This document shows positions 12,319 through 23,381 of a stretch of 64,000 nt of DNA, piece by piece. Position 1 is the stretch's first letter. Every line of letters begins with the position of its first letter. Source of the DNA: Siphonodentalium dalli (taxonomy: Eukaryota; Mollusca; Scaphopoda; Gadilida; Siphonodentaliidae); assembly GCA_032622095.1 (NCBI GenBank), contig CP136061.1, positions 13,841,287 through 13,905,286 on the forward strand, in the 5' to 3' direction. Under the pieces are notes generated by a model that was not told the DNA's origin, did not search any database, and saw only the letters and a program-made list of their open reading frames with translations. Position numbers and translations under genes: made by a program.

Positions 12319-13187
12319 TGTAACCTGTGAGGGGGTGTCTTCCTGTAGGTTTATATATGGAGTACAATGTGTGACTGCTAGCTCCCTAATGTCAATTAAT
12401 TCTCATTATTTACGTAGATTGATTATCAACAATTGTATTCATATATCAGTTGCATACATCAAGATATTGCTTTACTAACAATATTCAATGCGAGAAATAA
12501 GCTTCTCAAAGGGTGTTTATGTTGGGTGAAAGACGGTAGTCTAAAACGAAAACAGGATACATAGGATTATATCCATGATAATCAATAACATCATTCTCAG
12601 TATCCAAAATAGATCGGAAATAATACCCAACGGAACGCCTACTCAAAGGTAGTCAATGGGCTGACTTGTCTCAATAACGGGTGTACCTTAGTACTGCAAA
12701 ATACATAAGTTTGAGATCGCTATTATGTATCGTATCGTCTGACTAAAATAATGTGAGATAGCGTTCCCTTACGGATGGGAGCCTTATATACACCGGGATT
12801 GCGTTCCCTAGAGGGCACACAGTACGTTCACTACGGTCGTGACTGCATTCCCTCATAAGACTGCGTTCCCTTACTGGGTACACACCGCGTTCCCTACTCT
12901 GGGAGAGCACGCAGTGCGTTCCTAGTAACCTTATCTAAGCGCGCAGTGATTTCACGAACCGGAAGTTAAACTTCTGGATCGTGACGTCACCAATAAACAA
13001 TGTGCAATTAATTCACAATGAATAACATGACAAATAATATTACTTGCGTGAATAAAATAAGGATATATAACGAACCAAAGTTTCCAAATGGGTGGTGTTA
13101 TGCATGATGCGAAAGGTTGATAGGTGAACACAAACGAAATGAAATGACGCGCTGATAAACGGAAGATGAAAACCTAACTTTGTTACA
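12319..13187 (-). repeat. 3' LTR of the gypsy element
   Basis: 869 bases, TGTAAC...GTTACA when read on the minus strand, lying next to the polypurine tract. It lacks about 60 bases (CCCGTAAATGG region) and a longer stretch that are present in the 5' LTR, and the former is also present in the LTRs at 53645 and 55116. These deletions therefore happened in this LTR after those copies separated. Confidence 0.9.
12720..12960 (-). promoter_or_regulatory. LTR promoter with repeated GGGAACGCA motif and TATA box
   Basis: Read on the minus strand, a TATATAAGG box near 12780-12788 is preceded by at least five copies or near-copies of GGGAACGCA(G/A) within about 150 bases. These include AGGGAACGCAATC, AGGGAATGCAGTC, AGGGAACGCAGTC and AGGGAACGCGGTG. 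The TATA box is followed about 40-50 bases later by TTTTAGTCAGACG, a possible initiator. The array recurs in the other LTRs (22940-23110, 35460-35615, 54150-54310, 55190-55345), so it is a family feature. An enhancer role is inferred from position. Confidence 0.6.
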
Positions 13188-13204
13188 CCATTCCCCCTTT
13201 GAAG
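13188..13204 (-). other. Polypurine tract
   Basis: CTTCAAAGGGGGAATGG on the minus strand directly abuts the TG of the 3' LTR. This is the primer site for plus-strand DNA synthesis in LTR elements. The same tract adjoins the LTR at 54577. Confidence 0.85.
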
Positions 13205-13296
13205 AAATATTGTTCGACCGCGTACTTAATTTAAACGATAACGGTATATAAAATGAACGGAATGAGAAATAATTATTTGATCTTGGTGCCAGCCAT

Positions 13297-15166
13297 CTAC
13301 TCTTCTCGTTTTCTCTTCATCGACATATCTAAAGGTTTCCTACCCTCAGGTTTCCTGGTGGTGACATCAGTCTGACCAGCCCGTGAAACTTCAATCTTAA
13401 CCTCAGGATCTCGAAACCATGTTTCGTTCAGAGAATATGTTCTCCCATCTGGCAACCTCACACTCTCCACCTTCTTAATGCACAAGTATCCATACGGAAT
13501 GAACGGCCTCTGATAGTTCTCTAGATGTGCCCGTGCTCCAGTTCGAGCCGCCCGTAGTAGTTGGTCAGTGTGGCCTTCCATGTACATGGAAGGCGCCCCG
13601 ATAAATAAATATCAAGGGTCCGAGCTTAAAGGTACTCAATCCGAACAGAGGGTCCCCATCTCAACATATTCCAACAACAACAATCCGATCAGAGGGTCCT
13701 ATATTACTATTTCTTTGGCTTTGGGGGTAAAAAATATTTGATTCGAGTCGAGGAACCCATCAAACAAAGCTCAGAGTTATTAGATATTGATTTTTGAAAT
13801 TTGTTATTTTCTCGAGATGAGTACTAATAATTTCCGTCAATTTCGTAACCTGCTCGAGATGTGTACACCAAAACACTATTCAAACAGACAAGGATGGATA
13901 ACTCTAAAATCAAGTGATAATAATAACGCAATTTTGACTGTGTTCTGGGCCAGAAAGTATTCCCGATAATGAAAAATAATAGATTTCTAAAATCGATATC
14001 TAACAAATCTGAGCTTTGATGGGTGACTTCCTCGACTCGAATCAAATATTTTTGACCCCCGAAGCCATTGAAATAGTAATTGAGAGGAGTTTTATCGGAT
14101 TGAGTACCTTTAATTGCTCGTAGGTGGATATTGTAATGTAACGTAATGTTCGGGTCCATTTTAAGTTTGAACTTTTCCTGTACCTTCTGCGGATGGTACA
14201 TTTCTGGCGCACTATCCGCCTGCGTGCCCACATCACTGCCTCGATCTCTGATCTCCGTTTGGTCGTGATTGATTGTTTCTGCGGCATGACTGGGGTGCAC
14301 ACCGTGACTGGTCTTGCTATGGTAGATAAATCTAATGGCTGATCAGCTGTTGATGATCAAGGGGTAATTGTTGTTGTCGCCGCCCCTGAGGGAATCACCA
14401 AGTTTACATCACAGTTATTCGCACCATTGCGGCCCTCATTCAGCGGAGTAATCTTGCTCACCAGTTCGGATTCACCCGGGAACTTAACATTAATGGCCTC
14501 CAGAGCCTCCAAGAATTCAGCTGACATAGCGTCCTCTGAGAGTCCTGACTCATGCACAACCTGATTCTTGGGGATTTCTGCCAGAAAAATATTTGGGTCG
14601 AAGACTGGAGAATTGACCGCTGAAGGTAGCAGGAGGTCAATGCTGGGCGAATTCTATGTAACAGCTGGACAATCCAGCCCTGTGTCTGATACCAGAGTCT
14701 CGGGAGCTGGTTTCTTGGTTGCCACTACATGACTTGGCTTGTCAAATTTTATCGACACAGTCTCTGTCGTCACCTTCCGTTCTCGATCAGTTGATGCCCT
14801 GTCTGTGACCTTCGCTCTTGGTGTTGCCACTCTGACCCGGGATGTTATCTTTGGAGATGGATTCCTTGCTGCCTCTCTATTCCGGCCTCTTCTTCTGCTC
14901 TCGTCATCACCTCTGTCTCTATCCTTCCTGTTGTTGTCCCTATCCCGTGTCATTTCCCGATCAATCGCTTTCTTCGTGATATGTTTTTCAAGGTGATGCG
15001 CCATGACGTCACGCCGCCCCTCTGCCAACTTGTACATGCAGAACGGACATCCGACTGTTTCCTCGTGGGCATCTCGGTGGTGTCAGCTCCCCTGCTTCCT
15101 GATGATGAATGTACGGTTACAGTCCCAACATTGAAACTCTTCGGTTGGCTTCGCTCTTGCTGACAT
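13297..15166 (-). pseudogene. Gypsy ORF3 with two C2H2-like zinc fingers
   Basis: A third ORF downstream of integrase, starting at an ATG at 15166. Near its N-terminus are CWDC...H...H and CPFC...H...H, two adjacent C2H2-like fingers, separated by a frameshift/stop in this copy. They are followed by an Arg/Asp/Glu-rich low-complexity stretch (about 14850-14960) and, after an in-frame TAG near 14655, an acidic segment to 14357. The last part (13297-13587) ends in KRKREE just before the polypurine tract and is repeated at 54687-54977. There is no signal peptide or membrane segment, so this is not an obvious envelope gene. Function unknown; nucleic-acid binding is inferred from the fingers. Confidence 0.65.
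13628..14115. repeat. Inverted duplication inside ORF3
   Basis: The segment 13628-13812 (from GGTACTCAATCCGA to TTTTCTCG) is an inverted, diverged copy of ORF3 coding sequence at about 13960-14115. The two are separated by about 150 bases and by two CTCGAGATG motifs. Copy 2 of the element (54978-55114) carries the same inverted fragment, so the rearrangement predates the duplication. Confidence 0.75.
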
Positions 15167-15243
15167 CTGGGGAAATAAAAAAAATGTTTCTTTCGGCTAT
15201 TGTGCTTAATGGGCTGCGCCCTTAAAGGCCTATCTCTTAAAAA

Positions 15244-15617
15244 TTATTGGGACCGCGTTACCGTTTTAGGGCCCGGTATGAACCAACGCTTTGCCTTTCC
15301 TTTGAATTCTTTCAATCTGTCAGCGGGTACTGCCTTAGAATTGAATTTTGCCCCTCTCTTGATCCTATATAGAACATCTGTTAGAGTTTCAATGACAGTA
15401 TATGGTCCATCAAACTGTTTTTCAAGTTTTCGTGAAAGCCCCTTTCCCACATGAGTGACTCTAAGTAACACCATGTCGCTTACTTTCAATTATATTTTAT
15501 CGCCGCTGCGAGTTCTTATGTCATATTGTCGTTTCTGTCTGTCGCTGGCATGTTTCATATTGTTGCGGGCTACGTCATGTATTTTCTCCAGTATATTTTG
15601 GAGTTTCTCAATATACT
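15244..15617 (-). pseudogene. Gypsy integrase C-terminal domain (GPY/F)
   Basis: The frame 15244-15489 contains KQFDGPYTVIETLTDVLYRI, the GPY/F module at the integrase C-terminus of many Ty3/gypsy elements, which helps the protein multimerise and bind DNA. Bases 15490-15617 continue upstream with the helical linker and are cut from the catalytic core by the insertion at 15618-16411. No chromodomain follows. Confidence 0.85.
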
Positions 15618-16411
15618 ACACTCTTAAAAATATAGGTACTTCAGAGTACCTATGTAGGTACTAAGCTTTGTCCCAGGGGGAGTACCAACTTTTTGGTACT
15701 CTGGAGTACCAAAAGTTTAGGTACTCTAGAGTACCAAAATGTTTGGTACTCTGGAGTATCAACTTCTTGGTACTCTAGAGTACCAAATTGTTGGTACTCT
15801 GGATTACCTAATAATTATTCAAGTTCTACCCGGGCATTGTGCATATAATACCCACCCCGCATTTATGTCACCGAAGCCATGACGCTCACGATATGAGGTG
15901 CCAAGAAATAGATGCTTTCATGATACGCCCTATATATTATCGGAAGTACCAAAATATCAAGACAGGTACTCTGAAGTATTTAGGTACTACGCATAGATCC
16001 AGCAATTTGATACTCCAGAGAACAAAACAGCCCTGATACCGGCAAATTTAACAATGTGACATGTTAGATTCCAAATTATGCTGCCGCGTTTAAACATCCA
16101 ATTAAGTACAAAACCACAAAGAATCCCTTGCATAGTGCTAAATGAAATAATCCGACAGATCTACGACCGCGAGTCGACGGGCGGCCATTTTTCACTTTAA
16201 TTTAATCGTTTGCACACGGCACTCGATATTGACACACCCACGGTCTCACCCAATCAGCATGGAGCCAACGATTGGCACTCTGTGGAGTACCAACTCATGT
16301 GGTTCTATAACGCTAAACAGGCTCTAAATGCTTATAGTACCAAACTGTCTGGTACTATCGCGGCTTTTGGTTCCATGGGGTACCTAAATCAATTGCTTAA
16401 TTTGAGAGTGT
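15618..16411. mobile_element. Non-autonomous TIR element with palindromic GGTACTCT units
   Basis: A 794-base insertion splits the integrase reading frame. The ends are short inverted repeats (ACACTCTTAAA at the left, TTTGAGAGTGT at the right). From 15640 to 15815 it consists of roughly 20-base palindromic units such as TTGGTACTCTGGAGTACCAA, and scattered copies recur toward the right end (about 15950-16020 and 16275-16385). It carries no gene. The target duplication may be TA but is not certain. Confidence 0.8.
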
Positions 16412-17193
16412 ATGGGACATCGGCATGTCCTGCCTCATTGTAACGTCCATATTGTCCAATTGTCCGCGGGTATAAAAGGTCAACTGGCATGTCAGGTTCT
16501 CTGCCCATCATCATCAAACACGGTGTGTACCCGGTGCTGTCATGCACTGATGTTCGGTATGCAAACATAATCAGTGGTAAGTATGTGTCCCAATCTCGCT
16601 GTAATTTGGAGATATATTTACGGAGCATTTCCTTAAGCATACGATTCTGGCGTTCAACAAGTCCATCGGAATGAGGGTGAAATGGAGTCGTACGAGTTTT
16701 GTCAATGTTTAAAAGTTTGCACAAATACTGAAATGCAGCACTTTCAAACTGTCTGCCTTGATCGGTGTGTATTTGTGAAGGTATACCCCAACTACTAATG
16801 AACTGTTTGAGAAATATGTCAGCAACTGGCATGGGATATGCTTCTGCCCACCGCGTGTAATAATAAAATAATGACCAGAATGTACCGATTTCACTCTCTG
16901 GTTTTTGGGAGTGGACCCGTTATCGATTGCAACCCGTTCCATTGGAACACCCACCAAATACTGTTTCATTGGTCCTTTGATCATCTGACCCGGCTTCCTC
17001 TTCTGACATTCTGAGCATTTCTGCACATAAGTATGCGACCCGTGAGGCGATTTGTACCCATATGTCCTCCCATGGGATCCATATGAAGCATTTTCAAGAC
17101 TTCTTGCTGCCAACATTTGGGCAGTATCAATTGCCATATTATTTCATCTCTGTTTTCGTCGACACACTTCCGGTATAATATCCCATCCCGCAA
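16412..17193 (-). pseudogene. Gypsy integrase core and HHCC finger
   Basis: Minus-strand frames encode, in order, an HHCC-type zinc region (MLHMDPMGGHMG near 17100, then CSECQKRKPG near 17015) and the catalytic core. IHTDQGRQFES and GLVERQNRML supply the second D and the E of the D,D(35)E triad; VAIDN near 16935 probably marks the region of the first D. A frameshift near 16865 divides the core, and another lies in the zinc region near 17050. The core would insert the element's DNA copy into the chromosome. The TIR insertion at 16411 interrupts it. Confidence 0.9.
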
Positions 17194-17305
17194 TTCTATT
17201 CGGTCCCATTATGTCTTGGTTTTACGCGATAGCATCGAAATATGTTTCCACCGGGGTTTCTCAATACCTTGTCCCTTCCATTCAACTGTTTTCCCCAGGT
17301 CCTTG

Positions 17306-18188
17306 TCACGGGTCTGAGCCTCTGGTATTTCTGTGGGAGCTCTTCCCGCTATCCATGCCTGAGCAGTTAAATTCTGTGGTTGAGAGCTCACATTGGATGG
17401 CTTTGTTTTTTTGTCTTGTCACCATGTTAATGCTTTCTATATTTTCCTCGCATCGACAGTCACTTTTAATAACTTCTCTTCTCATTAAATTTTCACACTT
17501 CGTACATTCTGTACACGGTCTTGATCGTGACAACCCATCTGCATTGGCATGTAACTTGCCCGGACGGTGCTGAATTGTAAAATCGTATGTCTCTAGAATG
17601 TTAATCAATCGGGCCACTTGTCCCTCCGGATTCTTGAACTTCCGTAGCAAATTCAAAGCTCCATGATCGCTTCTGACTACAAACGTTGTATTAAATATGT
17701 ACGTGTGAAAGTGTCGTACTGCATCTACAATTGCTAATAACTCCTTCCGTGTTACACAATATGTGCGTTCGGGTTTAGATAGGGTCTGGCTATAATAAAC
17801 CACTGCTTGTTCCCAATGCACTTGGGAAAACACTGCTCCGATCGCATCCTGTGAGGCATCTGTATCGACAATAAATGGATTGGATAGGTCTGGGTATTTT
17901 AAGATTGGCTCTTTTATAACGTCGCCTTTAATGTCTGAAATGAGTCTTCGCATTCCTTCGTCCATGCAAACTTGGTGTCTTTCTCAGTCAATTTATGGAG
18001 CAGTTTCGCAATTTTTGCAAAATTGCGAATGTGTCTCCGGTAGTATGAGCATAAGCCCAAGAAACTACGGACGTCTCATTGACCTTGGTGTGTGTCGCCA
18101 CGTTTGTATCGCATGTATCTTTCCTAGATCGGCTCGACTCCTAGTTCAGAGACCATGTGTCCCAAGAATGAACACTTTTCTTTAAATA
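17306..18188 (-). pseudogene. Gypsy RNase H and RT C-terminal region
   Basis: The frame 17306-17965 contains FIVDTDASQDAIGAVFSQ, TRKELLAIVDAVRHF, VRSDHGAL and ANADGLSR. These are the four acidic RNase H motifs with normal spacing, followed by the link to integrase. Bases 17966-18188 hold the RT thumb and connection in broken frames, up to the LINE insertion at 18202. The domain would degrade RNA in RNA/DNA hybrids during reverse transcription. Confidence 0.92.
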
Positions 18189-18201
18189 TATGATATTTCT
18201 T

Positions 18202-19352
18202 TCTTTTTTTCTTTTTTTTTTATTTAGCAGAAAGAATGACAAAGGAAGAAAGACACAAATTCACAGACATTCATTCTCTCAATCCAAGGCTTGGAAGAGT
18301 GAGACTCTACCATGCCCTGGCCTACTTTCTTACATATAATTCTAAAATATTTAAAGGCACACAGTGTGTTTGGATAATTTTAACAAAGAGTGTTCAGGTT
18401 AAAAGTGAATTTTAGGCTACGCTGGTATAATTTATTTTTCTCCAGAAAATTGGCTCTATTTTGCTACAACCATGCTGATAACATAATTTTTTGTTTTGTT
18501 TTGTTTTGTTTTTCTTCAAAATATTTGGTTACATGTAGTATTTAAAGTTTGTATAATCAAAGTTCCAAACACTATGTGCAGTTTTAAATATTTTTACATT
18601 CTGAATTTACAAAAAAAAACAATATAAATAGACAATCTAACATATTGCAACTGTATTGCAAATATTGTAGTTGTTGTAATTATTGGTTCGACAGCACTCA
18701 GGGAAAATACACAACGCTCTCTTGATGTTTCGGACTGTAGCTGAACAAAAATTGTGGTATTGTTAAGCAAACCGGCATATCTATTGACGTTCTCGGGGAA
18801 TATGATTGGAAAGTAAAAATGATCGGTGTACTGAAATTGTACAGATATTGTATAAGTGTCTTCCGCTCGGGTACCAGGTAATTGATTTATTGTGTGTGTT
18901 GTCCAGTCATTGTTAAGCTCGGGGTGTACTTTGTGCCTGAAAAATCTTGTTTTCAATTACACTATTATTTAATTTTTAAGGCATTTCGAAGTGTCAGCCA
19001 TTGATTATCGAATTCATAGTTCATGTTACATTTTGCGTTGTATCTCTCGCATTCATACCTAAATTGAAGATCACAAAGGAACGGTCGAAGTGATAGTTGT
19101 GTGGGCGTGAATTTTGTTCTATATATATATTGTTTCAGCATTAGTAGGAACAGATTACTTTTTGAATTTTTGTATTCATGATCTATGCCAATAATTATAA
19201 TCTTTTTTGTTAGATCAATGGGAAATTGGTTGTTTCTTGCCCATGTTTCAATTTCCATCATAAAGATTTTGACGTGGGGACAGTCCCAGAAAATGTGAGA
19301 AATGGTTTCCTGTACGCTATGACAACGATTGCAAAAATCGTCGACTCGAAGG
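18202..19352 (-). mobile_element. L1/Tx1-like LINE 3' fragment nested in gypsy RT
   Basis: A 1.15 kb insertion homologous to 5846-6950. It has the same C-terminal Cys/His cluster (CNRCHSVQETISHIFWDCPH, within 18965-19352), the same 3' UTR and an A-rich tail (T-rich at 18203-18227). It is flanked by a perfect 13-base target duplication TATGATATTTCTT (18189-18201 and 19353-19365). It is strongly 5'-truncated, as expected of target-primed reverse transcription. Confidence 0.95.
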
Positions 19353-19365
19353 TATGATATTTCTT

Positions 19366-20070
19366 GGGTGAAATATTTAGCTCTGCATCTTTGATACTCG
19401 TCAGAACCTGATCTAACCTTTCGCATTGACCTTGGAATGACCTTGAAAAAACCAGTACATCATCAACGAACAACAAACATGTGTGCCACTGCAGTCCGGC
19501 TAGTACCGACTCCATTAAACGTTCAAATGTGGCTCCTGAATTGCATAACCCCATTGGCATAACACGGAATTGATATTGTGAATTGGACGTTATATTGGAT
19601 GTGACGAAAGCTGTCTTTGTCCTATCTTTCTCTGATAACGGAGTCTGCCAATATCCGGCCGATAAATCCAACGACTAGTAGTATTTTGAGTTTCTGAGAC
19701 AATCTAGACAATCATCTTTCCTAGGTAGAGGATAAGAATCACGTACAGTGAAATCATTTACCTTCCGGAAATCTACACAAAACCGTATTTCTGGCGGATT
19801 GTCACTTGAAGGGTCCTTCATCTTCTTTTTAACGATGACCACTGGGCTAGCCCACCCTGATTGTGATTTCTCTATGACCCGGCTGTCAACATTCTCTGGA
19901 TTTCACTCTCGAACTGAGGTTGAAGTGCGAATGGGACTCGGCGTGGTGCCTGTTTTATCGGACGTGCATCTCCTATGTCTATAGTATGATCTACCAAATG
20001 TGTTCTCCCTAGATCTTCCTTATTAACAGCAAACACTGTGCTGTGGTTAAATAGCAACTTCTTAACTATC
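19366..20070 (-). pseudogene. Gypsy reverse transcriptase
   Basis: Fragments on the minus strand give QAPRRVPFALQPQFESEIQRML near 19890-19960, then the SGWASPVV/KK region, MDLSAGYWQTPLSEKDRTKTAF, FRVMPMGLCNSGATFERLM and LFVDDVLVFSRS. FVDD is the active-site motif, the equivalent of Y(V/L)DD in most Ty3/gypsy elements. Stops and shifts lie between about 19675 and 19890. The enzyme is cut after AELNISPKKYH by the nested LINE and resumes at 18188. Confidence 0.92.
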
Positions 20071-20475
20071 TATCTCTGTTCTTCTGATAAACGTTCCCCA
20101 CTTTGCTCCATTAAAATTTCCATGTGTTCCGGAAATTCAACTGGCCCCTCTGATATGTTATCTATTTCTGTTATCTTACCTATGGTTTTTTACACCCTCT
20201 TCAATCTCTCTAGATTCTATATTTTGCGCGACATCGCCCTATGTCACTGTTGTCTGAAAAGTCTGGATCAGATTTGCCCGAATAAGTTCACATTCGGCTA
20301 CATGACTATTTTTGTATAAAGTCTTCGGTTGGCTATCCCTGTTTATCAGTCTGATAGGCACATCATGCCGTGATGGGTCAAAAATGCTAGTGGTTATGAT
20401 TAAACCTTCTTTCTTAGGCATCTCCCCTCAGATGATATTATCGCATTTCTTCATATTATATAATCAGTATCTACC
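20071..20475 (-). pseudogene. Gypsy pol linker between protease and RT
   Basis: The frame 20239-20421 (HDVPIRLINRDSQPKTLYKNSHVAECELI) matches the usual segment between protease and RT in Ty3/gypsy pol, where a beta-rich stretch ending near ELI precedes the RT fingers. Frames are broken on both sides. No separate function is implied. Confidence 0.6.
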
Positions 20476-20884
20476 TTAACCGGCACAATTATTTCTGACA
20501 AAGGTGGGATAATGGCATTTTTTTGCAGGTTCAAGTCTGAATGTTGAGTCAACTTGACTCTCTAATTGGCATCCAAAGTCCATGTTGTGCATCTTTAAGA
20601 TCTTCTGTTTAAAATTCAGCTCACATCCATTACAGTTGAGAAACCTGTATCCCAAAATTGCTGCGGTGTCCCAATCAGCCACTATCATTCGGCATGGACA
20701 ATCAAATTCTCCTAATTTAATGGAAAATATGGCAGCACCAAGTGGGTAACTGTTTCCCCATCGGCCATCTTCAATTGACCACATCGACTTTCCAGTCGTG
20801 GTCTAGAGCTCTCTGGTATTTTATTGAAAATCTTTGAATGCAGAACTGATACCGTAGCACCGGTGTCTAAGAGATACTTGACTG
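20476..20884 (-). pseudogene. Gypsy aspartic protease
   Basis: A LLDTGAT motif near 20840-20865 (minus strand) is the retropepsin active site. It is followed by an SVLHSKIF segment and, after a frameshift near 20780, by IKLGEFDCPCRMIVADWDTAAILGYRFL, the flap and the I-L-G motif of the second half. The enzyme would cleave the Gag-Pol polyprotein as a dimer. The frameshift inactivates this copy. Confidence 0.87.
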
Positions 20885-21046
20885 CTTGGCCATAATGTTC
20901 ACCTGCAAGAACATACCATCATGTTGTTGCTCCGAAAATTCATATATCAATTCGGGTCTTGTAATATCATTAATATTATCCAAATCTACTGCTGCCTCTT
21001 GGCCCACAGAAACAGCATCTAGCAGATTCCCTGACCGGTCTGGGTC

Positions 21047-22200
21047 TCAGTACTGGTTACTTGTCTTGCACTGGGTATGTTGGATCTCAGGTGTTTCTCT
21101 GTTATTGTACTTTGCATCCCTTTGTTTTTTGGAACATTTATCCTCAGTGTGATTGTCTTTCATGCAATAATTGCAATGTTTTCGTTGGGGCCTTTCCCTT
21201 CTCATAGCTCCATCAACTGCATCTGTCACCACTTGCCACAAGTTTCTATCTTCCACCTGCGCATTATATGTCTCTTTCCTCTCGTACCATATCGTCCAAA
21301 CGTTCAGTTTGCAGTCGAAACCTGTTATTTTGATAACAACCATATTGGCTCCGCCTATTCCTACTACTCTGAAACGCCTCATACTTGAGCGCCAAACTTA
21401 GTGCGTCCTCAATATTTTCAGTAGTGGTCTGGCATATAGACCATTCCATTTCTTGGTATAGGAGTGCATCTCTGAATGCTCTATATGATAAGCTATCCCT
21501 AACACCCCGTGGAGCAGTGGAAGATGCCATCCGAACCAGTAGTTTTATTTCTTGTGCCAATTCAGGCAACGATTCTTTGTCACGACGTGTCCGTGCCTCC
21601 AACTGAGATCGATATATTTCAGTCTGGTTCTTTGGGTTCGAACCGTGATGATAATACGGCCAGGAGCTCAGCGTAATTGTCTAACTGATCTGGTTTTATA
21701 TCAGCTAAAACGCCTCTAGCCGATCCCCGTAAATGTACACTGAGCTGCATCAACTTCATATTTGTTGACCACCCATTTAACGGGCTACCATTTTGAAATG
21801 GGCCATGTAATCTGACCAGCTAGATCTGCCATCATATACATTGGGTCTTGCCCCGGGACCACCCCTCTTATAAGTGTTTCCCTCATCTGGCCTCCTGAAT
21901 TGACCACCCCTAATATATGTAGGGATATTAGCATTGGTTTCTCCTGGATACCTGCTTACGTTCCCCGGATTCTGAAACTTATCATATCCATTTGTCTCAT
22001 ACGATTGTTCCATATCTGTCATGCCTACATCCTCACATCGGTTGGGCTCTATGTGCCTCTCACCGCCTCTGATATCTACATATTGAGTATCCCCACTAAT
22101 CGCATTTGTGTTGTGGTCATAATTGGGTTGGTGTACCCCATGAAATTGATCACCGGTACCTATGTCTCCCCTATGTGGATTTGTGTCCAATTCAGCATAA
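21047..22200 (-). pseudogene. Gypsy gag with CCHC zinc knuckle
   Basis: Three overlapping frames in order: an N-terminal Gly/Asn-rich segment (21777-22190), a capsid-like part (LPELAQEIKLLVRMAS, RAFRDALLYQEM; 21264-21602) and a nucleocapsid part (21047-21382) with CNYCMKDNHTEDKC at about 21134-21175, a perfect C-x2-C-x4-H-x4-C zinc knuckle. The N-terminal frame runs upstream toward the LTR without an ATG in phase, so the true start is unresolved. The copy in palindrome 1 (37405-37943) covers only the N-terminal part. Confidence 0.88.
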
Positions 22201-22204
22201 GCGT

Positions 22205-22216
22205 CCCCACCTCCCA
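22205..22216 (-). other. Candidate primer-binding site
   Basis: TGGGAGGTGGGG on the minus strand lies two bases inside the 5' LTR end. TGG next to the LTR is the usual start of a tRNA primer-binding site. I do not identify the tRNA, and the LTR end (GGTTAAC against GGTTACA at the 3' LTR) is slightly altered here. Confidence 0.45.
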
Positions 22217-22218
22217 GT

Positions 22219-23377
22219 TAACCTGTGAGGGGGTGTTTTCCTCTAGGTAACATTATAATGTCTATAAAGACTATGTTGTTGTATAGTAGCTTAACTTGAC
22301 AACTAGGGGAATTAAATATGCCCGGTTGCCTAGTCCCACTTATAAATGGAAGTTATATCTCAATGGTGAGTAGAATTAAATTCAATGAATTAATTAAATA
22401 ATCACAAATCACTCATTTATTCTGTTCTAGTCTGACATCTATTATTTATGATGTAGTACTGATATCATGTATATGTAATGAAGTACAATTTGTGACTGCT
22501 AGCTCCCTAATCACCGTTCCCGTAAATGGAATAGGACATAAACAGATTGTCCTGAGATATGTCTATTAGACTTAATGTCAATTAATTCTCATTGTTTACA
22601 TAGATTGATTATCAACAATTGTATTCATACATCAGTTGACTACATCAAGATATTGCTTTACTAACAATATTCAATGTGAGAAATAAGCTTCTCAAACGAT
22701 GTTTATGTTGGGTGAAAGACGGTAGTCTAACACGAAAACAGGATACATAGGATTGTATCCATGATAAACAATAACACCATCTTAGTATCCAAACTAGATC
22801 GTAAATTCACAACGGAACGCCTACTCAAAGGTAGTCAATGGGCTGACTTGTCTCAATACCTTAGTACTGCAAAATAGTTCAAGAGAACTTAAGTTTGAGA
22901 TCGCTATTATGTATCGTATCGTCTGACTAAAATAATGTGAGATTGCGTTCCCTTACGAAGGGGGGACGCCTTATATACCCCGGTATTGCGTTCCATAGAG
23001 GGCACGCAGTACGTTCACTACGGTCACGTGACTGCGTTCATCTCACAAGACTGCGTTCCCTTACTGGGTACTCACCGCGTTCCCTACTCTGGGAGAGGAC
23101 GCAGTGCGTTCATATTAACCGCATCTAAGCGCGCAGTGATTTCACGAACCGGAAGTTAAACTTCTGGATCGTGACGTTAGCAGTAAACAATGTGCAATTA
23201 ATTCACAATGAATAACAAGACAAATAATATTACTTGCGTGAATAAAATAAGGATATATAACGAACCAAAGTTTCCAAATGGTTGATGTTATGAATGAGGC
23301 GAAAGGTTGATAGGTGAACAAAAACGAAATGAAATGACGCGCTGATAAACGGAAGACGAAAACATAATTTTGTTACG
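22219..23377 (-). repeat. 5' LTR of the gypsy element
   Basis: About 1,159 bases, homologous to 12319-13187 but longer. It keeps an internal stretch after GGGGGTGTTTTCCTCTAGG and the CCCGTAAATGG segment, both missing from the 3' LTR. Its outer end reads TGTTACG in place of TGTTACA. The GGGAACGCA array and TATATAAGG box are at 22940-23110. Confidence 0.9.
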
Positions 23378-23381
23378 CCGG

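Larger units (their letters stand above)
12319..23377 (-). mobile_element. Ty3/gypsy LTR retrotransposon with third ORF
   Basis: An 11.06 kb minus-strand element, about 9.1 kb without its two nested insertions. It is bounded by LTRs that start TGTAAC and end GTTACA (the 5' LTR outer end has one change), with CCGG on both sides (12315-12318 and 23378-23381) as a 4-bp target duplication. Internal order is gag with a zinc knuckle, protease, RT, RNase H, integrase, then an ORF3 in the env position. The protease-RT-RNase H-integrase order is that of Ty3/gypsy and not Ty1/copia. Every ORF is broken, so it is an old copy. Confidence 0.93.
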
